A stretch of DNA of 64,000 bases from Rhodoferax sediminis (GTDB lineage Bacteria > Pseudomonadota > Gammaproteobacteria > Burkholderiales > Burkholderiaceae_C), in contig NZ_CP035503.1 in the NCBI RefSeq assembly GCF_006970865.1, positions 1,191,001 through 1,255,000 of the forward strand. The letters are read 5' to 3'. The notes beneath the pieces were generated by a model that was not told the origin of the DNA, ran no database searches, and was given only the letters and a program-made list of their open reading frames with translations. Position 1 is the first letter of the stretch; the number at the start of each line of letters is the position of its first letter. Made by a program: the position numbers and the translations under genes. Below, one piece after another: positions 39,637 through 49,398 of this stretch.

Positions 39637-40866
39637 TCAGCCGGAGTTTTTGCTCCGTTCGTAGCCGTGCGTTTCAGGAATCCAATAGGCCAGCGCCCCC
39701 GCCGCAGCAAAGGCGATGAGCCCGGTGGCAGCGATTCCTGCCGCCAGTGACAAGCTGCCCGCAAGGAATGCCAGAAGTACCGGTCCGCACGAGGAGCCGA
39801 TGTCGGACATCAGGCGCCACACACCGAGGAAGTGTGCACGTCCATGCCGCGGGGAGTGGTCTGCGCCCAGGGTCATGATCATTCCCGAGCCGATGCCGTT
39901 GCCGAAGCCGATGGCCAGCGAGGCAAGCAACAGCGTGTTGAAGCCCGACGTGAAGGGCATCCACAGCATCGCCATGCCCATGATGATCATCGATGGAACC
40001 GCGACCCAGCGCCTGCCCTTGTGATCCATCACCTTGCCGGCCGGGTAGAAGACCAGCATGTCGATGCCGCCTGCCAGGCCGTAGACCAGCGATGCCACGG
40101 CAGGTGCCAGCGCCAGGTGATCGGCCCACAAAGGGATGACCACCTGGCGCGATGCCCGCACGGCACTGACCAGCACAACGCCCACGCCCAGCGTGAGGAA
40201 TACATGACGGTGATCCCTGAGCGTCGAGACGATGGTCGTGGCGGCCGGTGGCGTCTGGCCGGGCGGGATGGGGGGTGTCTCCAGGTCCGGGACACGCGCA
40301 CCGATGGCTGCTGCGCCCAGCACGCCCGCAATCCCCACGCCGAAGGCCGCCTGCAGGCCAAACGCATGGATCGCAGCGGCCCCAAGAAAGGGGCCGATGA
40401 ACATGCCGATGCGCATCACGCCCCCCAGTGTCGACAGCGCCCGCGCCCGGTACGCGATCGGAACGGCCTCCGTCATGTAGATCTGGCGCGCCAGGTTGTA
40501 GACGGCCTGTGACATGCCCACCATGAGGCAGCCGGTTGCGAACAGGGCCAGATGCGACGTCAACACGCAAAGTGCCATGCCCAGGCCACTCCAAAGACCC
40601 GCGGCGACGATGGCCCCGCGCTCGCCCCAGCGCATCGTGATCAGCGACGCCGGAATGTTGTTGAGCAGCGAGCCGATGCTGATCAGGGCGACGACCAGCG
40701 CGGCCATCGGCACGGAGGCGCCCAGGTCACGCGCCATCAGGGGAATGATCGGGAGAACGGCGCCTTCGCCCAGCCCGAAAAGCAGCGAGGGGCCAAAGGC
40801 CGGCACGGCAATTTGCCTGAGAGAAAACTCAGCCGAAGAGGCAGGCGTGGCAGGAGGGGACGACAT
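39637..40866 (-). CDS. MFS transporter
   Basis: A 409-residue inner-membrane protein with about twelve hydrophobic helices, typical of the major facilitator superfamily. Visible are GPSLLFGLGEGAVLPIIPLM (helix 1), the loop GERGAIVAAGLWSGLG after helix 2, and a second-half repeat around MLVFYPAGKVMDHKGRRW, which is the motif-A equivalent. It is alone on its strand between the liv operon (convergent) and the polyol operon, so its substrate cannot be inferred. Drug or metabolite efflux is possible. Confidence 0.88.
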   Translation of the reverse strand: MSSPPATPASSAEFSLRQIAVPAFGPSLLFGLGEGAVLPIIPLMARDLGASVPMAALVVALISIGSLLNNIPASLITMRWGERGAIVAAGLWSGLGMALCVLTSHLALFATGCLMVGMSQAVYNLARQIYMTEAVPIAYRARALSTLGGVMRIGMFIGPFLGAAAIHAFGLQAAFGVGIAGVLGAAAIGARVPDLETPPIPPGQTPPAATTIVSTLRDHRHVFLTLGVGVVLVSAVRASRQVVIPLWADHLALAPAVASLVYGLAGGIDMLVFYPAGKVMDHKGRRWVAVPSMIIMGMAMLWMPFTSGFNTLLLASLAIGFGNGIGSGMIMTLGADHSPRHGRAHFLGVWRLMSDIGSSCGPVLLAFLAGSLSLAAGIAATGLIAFAAAGALAYWIPETHGYERSKNSG

Positions 40867-41005
40867 GCGGACAGTCAGGGCGCGAACACCCGCCTGGAAA
40901 CGGCGGGCGGGTGGCCATTATCTCCTTGCGCTGCATGCCGGACTCCCGAACGGGCCAGCGTGGCGTGAGCTTTGGTGCCCTACAAGACTCACTAACAGAA
41001 TGCGC

Positions 41006-41922
41006 TCACCGCCACGCGCCGACCCATTGCGCATAGGCCGTCAAGTTGGGCGGCACGGCGCCGCGCACTTCGCAGATATACCCGGCGAACGCATTGGCGC
41101 GTGCCAGCGTGGTGCCCATGTCCCAGCCGCGCAGCAGCCCTGCCAGCGCCACCGCCGAGAACGAATCGCCGGCACCGACCGTGTCGACCAGGCTGATGGG
41201 CCGCGTGTCGCGGCCCCGGGCGATACAGCGGCCTTCGCTGTCGAACGCCAGCGCGCCCTCGGCGCCGCAGGTGACGAGCAGCATCTGCAGCGGCAGGCAT
41301 TGCAGCAGATGGCGGGCGCTGTCCGGCATCGGTATCTCGCTGGCGGCCGGCACATCGAGCCAGCCGCACAGCATGGCCAGGCCAGTTCCTCGTCGTTGAC
41401 CTTGAGCACGTCCGCCAGGTCGATCGCCTGCAGCACCACCTCGCGTGGCACCTGGCCCTCGCGCCAGTTCAGGTCCAGGTAGACGGGACCCGGATGGCTG
41501 CGCAGCACGGCCCATGCGGCGGCACGTGAAACCGGACTGCGCAGTGCCAGCGTGCCCGCGTACAGCCAGCCCGCTGGGTCGAGCGCCGTGGCGGCGGCTC
41601 TGGCGGGCGTCTCTTCGATGAAGTCCCAGGCGGAACCAAAGCGAATGCTGAAGCGGTGGCCGCCGTCGGGCGCGGTCTGCACGTCGACCACGCCGGTCGG
41701 GTGATCCGGTGTGATCTGGACGCCGTCGCGCCGCATGCCATAGCGGTCGAATTCGCGCATCACGAGTGCCGTGTGCTCATCAACCCCCACGGCGCTGAGC
41801 ATCAGCGGCGCGTGGCCGAATGCCGCCAGGTGCCGCGCCACATTGAACGGTGCACCGCCCACCACGGGGCCGGACTCGAACCGGTCCACCAGCATTTCAC
41901 CGAACACGGCAACGCGCGTCAT
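41006..41922 (-). pseudogene. mtlZ: PfkB-family fructokinase, frameshifted
   Basis: Carbohydrate kinase that would phosphorylate fructose (to fructose-6-phosphate) as the last enzyme of the polyol operon. The N-terminal frame from ATG 41922 has VAVFGEMLVDRFES, VGGAPFNVARHLAAFGH and LDLNWREGQVP, ending in VLKVNDEELA. The rest, in another frame, has LLVTCGAEGALAFDSEG and the catalytic DTVGAGDSFSAVALAGLL. One base missing near 41379-41382 splits them. Its ATG overlaps the xylB stop (ATGA). Without this base the protein would be complete at about 305 residues, so the lesion is recent or an assembly error. Confidence 0.82.
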
Positions 41923-43403
41923 GCCGATCCCCCCGGGGTGTCCGCGAAGTGCGGCGCCAAGGCGGGGTAGAGCGCACGAAAGCGCTGGTAGCGCGGCCGC
42001 AGCAGCGCGGCCTCCATGGCATTGGGCTCGAACAGGCGCCCGCCCAGAGGCGCGCGGCACACCTGTGCTTCGTCCCCGCCATCCGCCAGCCAGCCCAGCC
42101 GTGCGGCGCCCATGGCCGCGGCGGCGTGTGCGCCCTCATGCCGGCGCAGCGCGCAGCCCAGGCCGCAGGCCAGCAGCTGCGCCCACAGGTCGCTGCGTGC
42201 GCCGCCGCCCACCAGCGCCAGTTCGTTCACCAAAGGGCCGCCGCCGCGCATCGCGGCAAAACCGTCCATCAGCCCAAAGCTCACGCCTTCGATCACGGCG
42301 TAGCCGATATCGGCGGCGCCGTGCTCCTGGCGCAATCCCGTGAAGGACGCGCTGGCGTGCGTGTTGTTGTGCGGTGTGCGCTCGCCCGACAGATAGGGCA
42401 GGAACAGCGGCGCCTGCGCGCGCCGGGCCGGCTGCAGCAGCGCCACTTCTTCCAGCAGCGCCGCTTCGCTGCGTCGCCCCGTCAGGCGCGCGGCCCAGGC
42501 CAGTGCGCTCGCGGCGCTCAGCATCACCGACATCTGGTGCCAGCGCCCGGGCAGCGCATGCGCAAAGGCATGCACCGCTTGCGCGGGCGCCGGGCGAAAG
42601 GCGTCCGTGGCGAGAAAAATCACGCCCGAGGTGCCCAGCGAGACGAAGCCCTCGCCTCCGCGGACCACGCCCATGCCCACCGCGCTGGCGGCATTGTCGC
42701 CCGCGCCGCCGGCCACCACCACACCGGCAGGCAGCCCCCAGGCCTGCGCGATCCCGGGGCGCAATGAGCCGCCCGGCGCGCTGCCCTCCACCAGGCGCGG
42801 CATGTGGGCCAGCGTCAGGCCGCAGGCCGCCAGCATGGGCTCGCTCCAGCGCCGCACCCCCACGTCCAGCCAGAGCGTGCCGGACGCATCGGACATGTCG
42901 CTGACCGCCTCGCCGGTGAGCTGCAGCCGCAGCCAGTCCTTCGGGCAAAGCACGGTGCGGGTCTGTGCGAACACGGCCGCTTCGTGCTGGCGCAGCCAGA
43001 GCAGTTTGGGTGCGGTGAAACCGGGCATGACCAGATTGCCGGTGATGGCGCGCGACCTTGGCTCGGCGGCCTCCAGTTGCGCGCATTGCGCGAACGCGCG
43101 GCCGTCGTTCCACAGAATGGCCGGCCGCAGCACGTGCTGGCGCGCGTCCAGCAGCACGGCGCCGTGCATCTGGCCCGACAGGCCAAGCGCGCGCACCTGC
43201 GCCAGTGCGCCCGGCGCGGCATGGCGCAACTGCTGCATGGCCCGGTCCAGCGCCAGCCACCAACTGTGCGGAGCCTGCTCGCTCCACAGGGGCTGCGGGT
43301 GCGAGACAGCCAGCGGCGCATCGGCCACGGCAGCGAGCTGCTGCGCCTCGTCCAGCAGCACCACCTTGACGCCCGACGTGCCCAGATCGATCCCGAGGTA
43401 CAT
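41919..43403 (-). CDS. xylB: xylulokinase
   Basis: A 494-residue FGGY-family kinase that phosphorylates D-xylulose to xylulose-5-phosphate (the mtlY position in pseudomonad mannitol operons). It has the N-terminal phosphate motif GIDLGTSGVKVVLLDE, GLSGQMHGAVLLD, CPKDWLRLQLTGE, VVAGGAGDNAASAVG and the adenosine-site GGGARSDLWAQLLA. It is the natural partner of the D-arabinitol dehydrogenase upstream, whose product is xylulose. Its stop overlaps the fructokinase start. Product would enter the transketolase reactions. Confidence 0.95.
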   Translation of the reverse strand: MYLGIDLGTSGVKVVLLDEAQQLAAVADAPLAVSHPQPLWSEQAPHSWWLALDRAMQQLRHAAPGALAQVRALGLSGQMHGAVLLDARQHVLRPAILWNDGRAFAQCAQLEAAEPRSRAITGNLVMPGFTAPKLLWLRQHEAAVFAQTRTVLCPKDWLRLQLTGEAVSDMSDASGTLWLDVGVRRWSEPMLAACGLTLAHMPRLVEGSAPGGSLRPGIAQAWGLPAGVVVAGGAGDNAASAVGMGVVRGGEGFVSLGTSGVIFLATDAFRPAPAQAVHAFAHALPGRWHQMSVMLSAASALAWAARLTGRRSEAALLEEVALLQPARRAQAPLFLPYLSGERTPHNNTHASASFTGLRQEHGAADIGYAVIEGVSFGLMDGFAAMRGGGPLVNELALVGGGARSDLWAQLLACGLGCALRRHEGAHAAAAMGAARLGWLADGGDEAQVCRAPLGGRLFEPNAMEAALLRPRYQRFRALYPALAPHFADTPGGSA

Positions 43404-43407
43404 GGCG

Positions 43408-44343
43408 CTAGCGCTTGATGCCGAAGCGGCCGTCCACCTGGCGCCGGAACTCGCCCGGCGTCATGCCCTTGAAATCGAGGAAGCGGCGGTTGAAGTTGGC
43501 CACGTTGTTGAAGCCGACCTCATAGCAGATGTGGGTGATGTACTGGTCCGACTCCATGAGCAGCTGGCAGGCGCGGTTGATACGCACCTGATTCACGAAG
43601 TCGGTGAAGGTGTTGCCCGTGGCGCGGCGGAAGAAGCGCGAGAAGCGGCTCTCGCTCATGCCCAGCTCCGCCGCGAGCTGTGCGGCCGACAGCGGTTGCC
43701 CCAGGTCGGCGGTGATGCGGCTCAGGATCGCATTGATCTGGTCCAGCTGGGCCGCGTTGTCCTCGCTCTGCAACTGCGCGTGCGACAGCAGCCGGTAATC
43801 GGTGCAGCGCGCCAGGTCGGCCAGAAATTCGCAGAATGCGCCCAGGCGCGCCAAGCCTTGACGAGCCTTGACCTTGTGCCAATGGTCGACCGCGCGCTCC
43901 GACAGGCCGAAGAACTCGACACCGTTGCGCGCGCGGTCCAGCAGCGGCAGCAGCTCGGCCAGCTCGGGCAGATGTGCGGCCGCCTGCGCGATCGGCGCGT
44001 GCGCAAACTGGATGACCAGGTCGCGCTCGGCGATGCCGCCTTGCGGCAGATCCAGCGAGATCCAGTTGTGCGGCAGGCGCGGGCCGGTCAGCACCAGATG
44101 GCCGGGCTGGAAGTAGCCGATGTAGTCGCCCACGAAGGTCTTGCCGGAAGACGCCACGATCAGGTGCAACTCGTATTCGTCGTGGTAATGCCAGCGCGCC
44201 AGCGGCGTGGGGAAGCCGTGCGCCAGGCAGCGGATGGAGCCGGTCGTGTCGGGCGGCTCGTAACCGAGCTCGGGGCTGCGCCCGCGGTCGTGCTCCAGTT
44301 CGGGCTGGCGCTGGCGGGGCAGGGTGCGGCGACTGGCGGTCAT
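43408..44343 (-). CDS. mtlR: AraC-family regulator of the polyol operon (MtlR-like)
   Basis: A 311-residue transcription factor with an N-terminal cupin-like sensor (ARWHYHDEYELHLIVASSG, GYFQPGHLVLTGP) and a C-terminal AraC double helix-turn-helix (LAAELGMSESRFSRFFRRAT and ITHICYEVGFNNVANFNRRF). Pseudomonas MtlR, an activator of mannitol/sorbitol/arabitol genes, has the same design and setting. The gene lies inside the operon between smoS and xylB with five bases to xylB, so it is probably autoregulated. The inducing polyol is not known from sequence. Confidence 0.88.
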   Translation of the reverse strand: MTASRRTLPRQRQPELEHDRGRSPELGYEPPDTTGSIRCLAHGFPTPLARWHYHDEYELHLIVASSGKTFVGDYIGYFQPGHLVLTGPRLPHNWISLDLPQGGIAERDLVIQFAHAPIAQAAAHLPELAELLPLLDRARNGVEFFGLSERAVDHWHKVKARQGLARLGAFCEFLADLARCTDYRLLSHAQLQSEDNAAQLDQINAILSRITADLGQPLSAAQLAAELGMSESRFSRFFRRATGNTFTDFVNQVRINRACQLLMESDQYITHICYEVGFNNVANFNRRFLDFKGMTPGEFRRQVDGRFGIKR

Positions 44344-44382
44344 GGGGTCATTCGAGTCATGCGGGGTGCGTGTTTTGCAAGC

Positions 44383-45168
44383 CTAGCTCATCACCGCGCC
44401 ACCGTCCACATTCAGCGTCTGGGCGGTAATGTAAGAGGCCTCGTCGCTGGCCAGAAAGACCGCGGCGCCCGCAATGTCGGCCGGCGCACCCATGTAGCCC
44501 AGCGGAACCGCCAGACCGACCTGCTTCTTCTTCTGCCCCAGTGGCAATTTCTCGTATCGCGCGAACAATGCATCTACCTGTTGCCACATCGGCGTGTCGA
44601 TCACGCCCGGCGAGATCGCATTCACGCGGATGCGGTGCGGCGCCATGGCCAGCGCAGCGCTCTGGGTGTAGCTGATCACCGCGGCCTTGGTCGCGCAGTA
44701 GTGCGCGACCAGCGCCTCGCCGCGCCGTCCGGCCTGCGAGGCCATGTTGATCACGGCGCCGTGCACGCCCTGCGCGACCATGCGCGCCAGCACCTTCTGC
44801 ATCACGAAGAACATGCCCTTGACGTTGACGGCGAACAGCCGGTCGTACATGGCCTCGTCGCTGTCCAGCAGCGGCGCCAGGTCGAACACGGCAGCGTTGT
44901 TGAACAGCACGCCCGGCACACCGAAGCGGCTCTCGGCTGCATCCAGCATCGTCTCGATCTGCCCGGGCCGCGTGATGTCGGCGCTGACGTACTGCAGTCG
45001 CCCGGCGTGGGCGTCCAGCAGCGGCGCCAGCGCGGCGGGTGCGGTGGACGCGATGTCCACCACGGTGCAGCGCGCGCCCTGTGCCAGGTAGGCCTCGGCG
45101 ACGGCCAGGCCGATGCCCCCTCCCGCGCCTGTCAACAAGGCGTGCCGATCCTGCAAACGTGCGCTCAT
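44383..45168 (-). CDS. smoS: sorbitol (polyol) dehydrogenase, SDR family
   Basis: A 261-residue short-chain dehydrogenase that oxidises sorbitol to fructose with NAD. It closely follows Rhodobacter SmoS in pattern: TGAGGGIG for cofactor binding, FNNAAVFDLAPLLD, INMASQAGRRGEALVAHYCA then the YxxxK catalytic pair, PLGQKKKQVGLAVPLGYMG, and the end TLNVDGGAVMS. ATG 45168 has AAGGAT upstream and overlaps the dalD stop (ATGA); a longer open frame is not used. It pairs functionally with the broken fructokinase downstream. Confidence 0.93.
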   Translation of the reverse strand: MSARLQDRHALLTGAGGGIGLAVAEAYLAQGARCTVVDIASTAPAALAPLLDAHAGRLQYVSADITRPGQIETMLDAAESRFGVPGVLFNNAAVFDLAPLLDSDEAMYDRLFAVNVKGMFFVMQKVLARMVAQGVHGAVINMASQAGRRGEALVAHYCATKAAVISYTQSAALAMAPHRIRVNAISPGVIDTPMWQQVDALFARYEKLPLGQKKKQVGLAVPLGYMGAPADIAGAAVFLASDEASYITAQTLNVDGGAVMS

Positions 45169-46586
45169 GAATGATCCTTTTGAAAAGTAATAACTCGTTG
45201 TGCGGCGCGTCGCAATGCGCCGAGCAGCCGCGCGTCGCCGGCCAGCTCCGCCCACAGCCCCGCGTCGGCACCCATCGCGGCCACCGGATCCGCTGCTGCG
45301 CAGATCGCGTGTGCGGCGGCCGGGTCCATCCCCTGGTCCTCATAGGTGTAGGCCAGCTCACCGCGGTGCCAGCGCTGCAGGAAGGCGAGAAACAGTGCCG
45401 GCAGCATGGCCACGCTGTCGATCGTCTGTCCCTGCGCCAGCCGCTCGCGCACCGTGGGCGCGATAAAGCCCGGAATCTTGGAGAAGCCATCCATGGCGAC
45501 CCGCTGATTCGTGTCGCGGATCGCGGCGTTGCCGAAGCGCTCCAGCACCTCGTCGCGGTAGGCCGGCAAATCGACCGGACTGGGGTTGCCGGGTTGGCTC
45601 AGGCACGGGATGACGTCGTCGGTCACGTAGTCCCAGGCCATCTGGCGAATGGCCGGCGTGCGTGTGCCTTCGTGAATGAACTGCAGGCCGATCAGGGTGC
45701 CGGCCCAGGCGATGCAGCTGTGCGTCGCGTTCAGGACCCGGATCTTCGCCTCCTCAAACGGTGCAACCGAATCGACCATCTGCACGCCCACGCGCTCCCA
45801 TTCGGGCCGGCCGGCGATGAAGTTGTCCTCGATCACCCACTGGATGAAGCTCTCCGCCGTGACCGGTGCGGCATCGATCCAGCCGGTAGCACGGCGCACG
45901 CGCTCGCGCAGCTCGGGCGGCGGGCGTGGCGTGATGCGGTCCACCATCGCGTTCGGGCAGGTGGTGCTGGCGTCAACCCAGCCTCGCAGCGCGGCGTCGC
46001 CGCCGCGCTCGATGAACTCGAGCAGGCCGGCGCGAAAGCGCTGGCCGTTGTGGCGCAGGTTGTCGCAGCACAGCAATGTCACCGGTCCGGCGCCGGCCGC
46101 ACGGCGCGCGCGCAGGATGGCGCACACCGCGCCGTAGATCGTGTCGCCCGGCTCACCACGTTTCGCGCGTTCGATGTCGGCTGCGAGATCGCTGAAACCC
46201 AGGTCGAGCCTGTCATGGGCGTCGAGGTAGTAGCCGGCCTCGGTCACGGTGAACGAGATCACGCGCGTGGCCGCGTCCGCGCCGCGCGCGATCAGCGCCG
46301 CGAGCGTGGGCTCGTAGGGCAGCACCTCGCGGATCGACTCGATGCGCTGGTAGCGGTACTCGCCGGCCGGTGACACGGTCTCCAGCGTATAGCGCCCGCC
46401 CTGCGCCCGCAGTGCCCCCAGCAACTCGGCCATGTCGGCGCGCAGGTTGCCGCCCGAGAGCGACCAGCGCGTGTCGCCGGCCTCGATGAGCTGCTGCAGG
46501 TAAGCCGCCTGGTGTGCGCGGTGAAACGAGCCGAGCCCCAGATGGAGCACGACCCGGGAAGTGGCTGGCGCTGCTGCGAGTGTCAC
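45165..46586 (-). CDS. dalD: D-arabinitol 4-dehydrogenase / mannitol dehydrogenase family
   Basis: A 473-residue polyol-specific long-chain dehydrogenase. Its pattern matches enterobacterial DalD: LHLGLGSFHRAHQAAYL for NAD binding, FTVTEAGYYL, LLCCDNLRHNGQRF, ASTTCPNAMVDRITPRP with the catalytic-region Asn/Asp, SFIQWVIEDNF, and EAKIRVLNATHSCIAWAGTL with Lys and His of the active site. DalD turns D-arabinitol into D-xylulose and commonly also mannitol into fructose. Both fates are served by kinases in this operon. It precedes smoS with a four-base overlap. Confidence 0.9.
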   Translation of the reverse strand: MTLAAAPATSRVVLHLGLGSFHRAHQAAYLQQLIEAGDTRWSLSGGNLRADMAELLGALRAQGGRYTLETVSPAGEYRYQRIESIREVLPYEPTLAALIARGADAATRVISFTVTEAGYYLDAHDRLDLGFSDLAADIERAKRGEPGDTIYGAVCAILRARRAAGAGPVTLLCCDNLRHNGQRFRAGLLEFIERGGDAALRGWVDASTTCPNAMVDRITPRPPPELRERVRRATGWIDAAPVTAESFIQWVIEDNFIAGRPEWERVGVQMVDSVAPFEEAKIRVLNATHSCIAWAGTLIGLQFIHEGTRTPAIRQMAWDYVTDDVIPCLSQPGNPSPVDLPAYRDEVLERFGNAAIRDTNQRVAMDGFSKIPGFIAPTVRERLAQGQTIDSVAMLPALFLAFLQRWHRGELAYTYEDQGMDPAAAHAICAAADPVAAMGADAGLWAELAGDARLLGALRRAAQRVITFQKDHS

Positions 46587-46607
46587 GTCGAATTCTCCGG
46601 AAAATTC

Positions 46608-47639
<1,032 letters not shown>

Positions 47640-47657
47640 GGCGTTTCTCCTTGTCTG

Positions 47658-48482
47658 TTATTTCACGGCGCCGAAGGTCAGACCCTGGACCAGTTGTTTC
47701 TGGCACAGCCAGCCGAACACGATGATCGGTGCAATGGCCATCGTCGAGGCGGCGGAGAGCTTGGCCCAGAACAGGCCCTCGGGGCTCGAGTAGGACGCGA
47801 TCATCACGGCCAGCGTGCCGGCCTTGGCCGAGGTCAGGTTGAGGGCCCAGAAGGCCTCGTTCCAGCTCAGCACCAGGCACAAGAGCCCGGTGGACGCGAG
47901 TCCGCCCACGGACAGCGGCAGCACCACATGGAGAAACTCCTTCCACAGGGTGGCGCCGTCCATGCGCGCCGCTTCCAGAATTTCGCCCGGGATTTCCTTG
48001 TAGCTGGTGAAAAGCATCCACACCATGATGGGCAGATTCGAGAGTGTGAACACGATGACTAGCGCGGGCACCGAGTCCAGCATGCCGGCGGTCTGCGCCA
48101 GCACGTAGATCGGCACCAGGGCGCCGACCGCCGGCATCATCTTGGTCGAGAGCATCCACATCAGGATGTCGCGCGTGAACCGGGTCTTGAAGAACGCCAT
48201 CGAATAAGCTGCCGGCACCGCAATCAACAGGCCCAGGACGGTCGAGCCCAGGCTCGTGACGAGCGAGTTGCGTGCATACAGCAGGTAGTCGCTGCGGCGC
48301 TGCACCTCGCCGAAGTTCTCCATCGTCGGATGGAACACGAACAGCGGGGGCACGTGGATCGCCTGCAGTTCGGTCTTGAATGACGTCAGGAACAGCCAGC
48401 CGAGCGGGAAGAACAGCAGCAGTGTCACGAGCCACGCGGTGACGGTGCGCAGCGCCAGGGGCAGGATGTTGTTGGGTGGCAT
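47658..48482 (-). CDS. mtlG: polyol ABC transporter permease MtlG
   Basis: A 274-residue CUT1-type inner-membrane permease with six predicted helices and the ATPase-contact (EAA) loop EILEAARMDGATLWKEFLHV. It opens with LRTVTAWLVTLLLFFPLGWL and ends in WLCQKQLVQGLTFGAVK, as in MalG-like subunits. It starts 13 bases after the mtlF stop. With MtlF it forms the polyol channel. Confidence 0.94.
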   Translation of the reverse strand: MPPNNILPLALRTVTAWLVTLLLFFPLGWLFLTSFKTELQAIHVPPLFVFHPTMENFGEVQRRSDYLLYARNSLVTSLGSTVLGLLIAVPAAYSMAFFKTRFTRDILMWMLSTKMMPAVGALVPIYVLAQTAGMLDSVPALVIVFTLSNLPIMVWMLFTSYKEIPGEILEAARMDGATLWKEFLHVVLPLSVGGLASTGLLCLVLSWNEAFWALNLTSAKAGTLAVMIASYSSPEGLFWAKLSAASTMAIAPIIVFGWLCQKQLVQGLTFGAVK

Positions 48483-48495
48483 GGTCTTGTCCCCT

Positions 48496-49353
48496 TCAAT
48501 CCAGGTTCTTGCCGATGATGCGGATCAGGAAGACCGCGGCGATATTGGCCAGCACCACCGCGAACAGCGCGCCGGCAGAGGCGACGCCGACGTCGAAATT
48601 CAGCAGCGCCTGCTTGAAGATCATGTAGGTGATGTTGGTGCTCGCATTGCCTGGACCGCCGCTGGTTGTGATGGCGATCTCCGCAAAGATGCTGAGCAGA
48701 AAAATCATCTCGATCATGATCACCACCGCTATCGGCCGGCCCAGATGCGGCAGCGTGAGGTAGAAGAAGCGCTGCGGCGCGCTGGCGCCGTCCATGCGCG
48801 CCGCTTCCATCTGCTCACGGTCGAGCGACTGCAGCGAGGTGATGAAGATCAGGCAGGCGAACGGCAGCCACTGCCACGCGACGATGACGATGACCGATAA
48901 CAGCGGCCAGTCGGTCATCCAGTCCACCGGGGTGGCGCCAAAGGCGCGCCACACATCGGCCAGCACGCCGTAGATCGGGTTCATCATCATGTGCTTCCAC
49001 AGCAACGCATTCACCGTAGGCATGACGAAGAACGGGGAGATCAACAGCACGCGCACGATGCCGCGCCCTGGAAACGGGTCGTTGACCAGCAATGCCAGCA
49101 GGATTCCGAACACCACCGTGATCACGATCACGCTGCCGATCAGCAGCAGCGTATTCCAGACCGCCGGCCAGAAGTCCGGGTCGGTGATGAAGTACTGGAA
49201 ATTCTCGATGCCGGCAAACGTGTGCGCGCCCGGCTGCAGCAGGTTGTAGTTGACGAAGGAGAAATACAACGTCATCGCCAGCGGCACGATCATCCAGAGG
49301 AAGAGCGTGAGCACCGCAGGCGCCATCAGCGATCGGGGCATCAGTCGGTTCAT
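48496..49353 (-). CDS. mtlF: polyol ABC transporter permease MtlF
   Basis: A 285-residue CUT1-type inner-membrane permease of the MalF-like type. It shows six hydrophobic helices, including APAVLTLFLWMIVPLAMTLY, and the contact loop EQMEAARMDGASAPQRFFYL. Late helices follow SGGPGNASTNITYMIFKQA. The gene is separated from mtlE by a 45-base gap with a strong hairpin, which may lower its expression relative to the binding protein. Confidence 0.94.
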   Translation of the reverse strand: MNRLMPRSLMAPAVLTLFLWMIVPLAMTLYFSFVNYNLLQPGAHTFAGIENFQYFITDPDFWPAVWNTLLLIGSVIVITVVFGILLALLVNDPFPGRGIVRVLLISPFFVMPTVNALLWKHMMMNPIYGVLADVWRAFGATPVDWMTDWPLLSVIVIVAWQWLPFACLIFITSLQSLDREQMEAARMDGASAPQRFFYLTLPHLGRPIAVVIMIEMIFLLSIFAEIAITTSGGPGNASTNITYMIFKQALLNFDVGVASAGALFAVVLANIAAVFLIRIIGKNLD

Positions 49354-49364
49354 GATTGGCTTGT

Positions 49365-49393
49365 CACCCCTTCCCCCAGCGGGGGGAGGGGTG
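49365..49393 (-). promoter_or_regulatory. strong intercistronic hairpin between mtlE and mtlF
   Basis: Arms of 13 bases, CACCCCTTCCCCC (49365-49377) and GGGGGGAGGGGTG (49381-49393), pair fully with one G-T wobble around a three-base loop. It lies between the mtlE stop and the mtlF start with no T tract in the transcribed direction. That fits a partial terminator or 3'-end stabiliser that raises binding-protein over permease levels, as known for mal-type operons. Confidence 0.6.
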
Positions 49394-49398
49394 TGGGT

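Noticed and set aside
42607..45174. An 855-codon plus-strand frame across xylB, mtlR and smoS
   Set aside because: It spans three clear minus-strand genes and has no recognisable domain.
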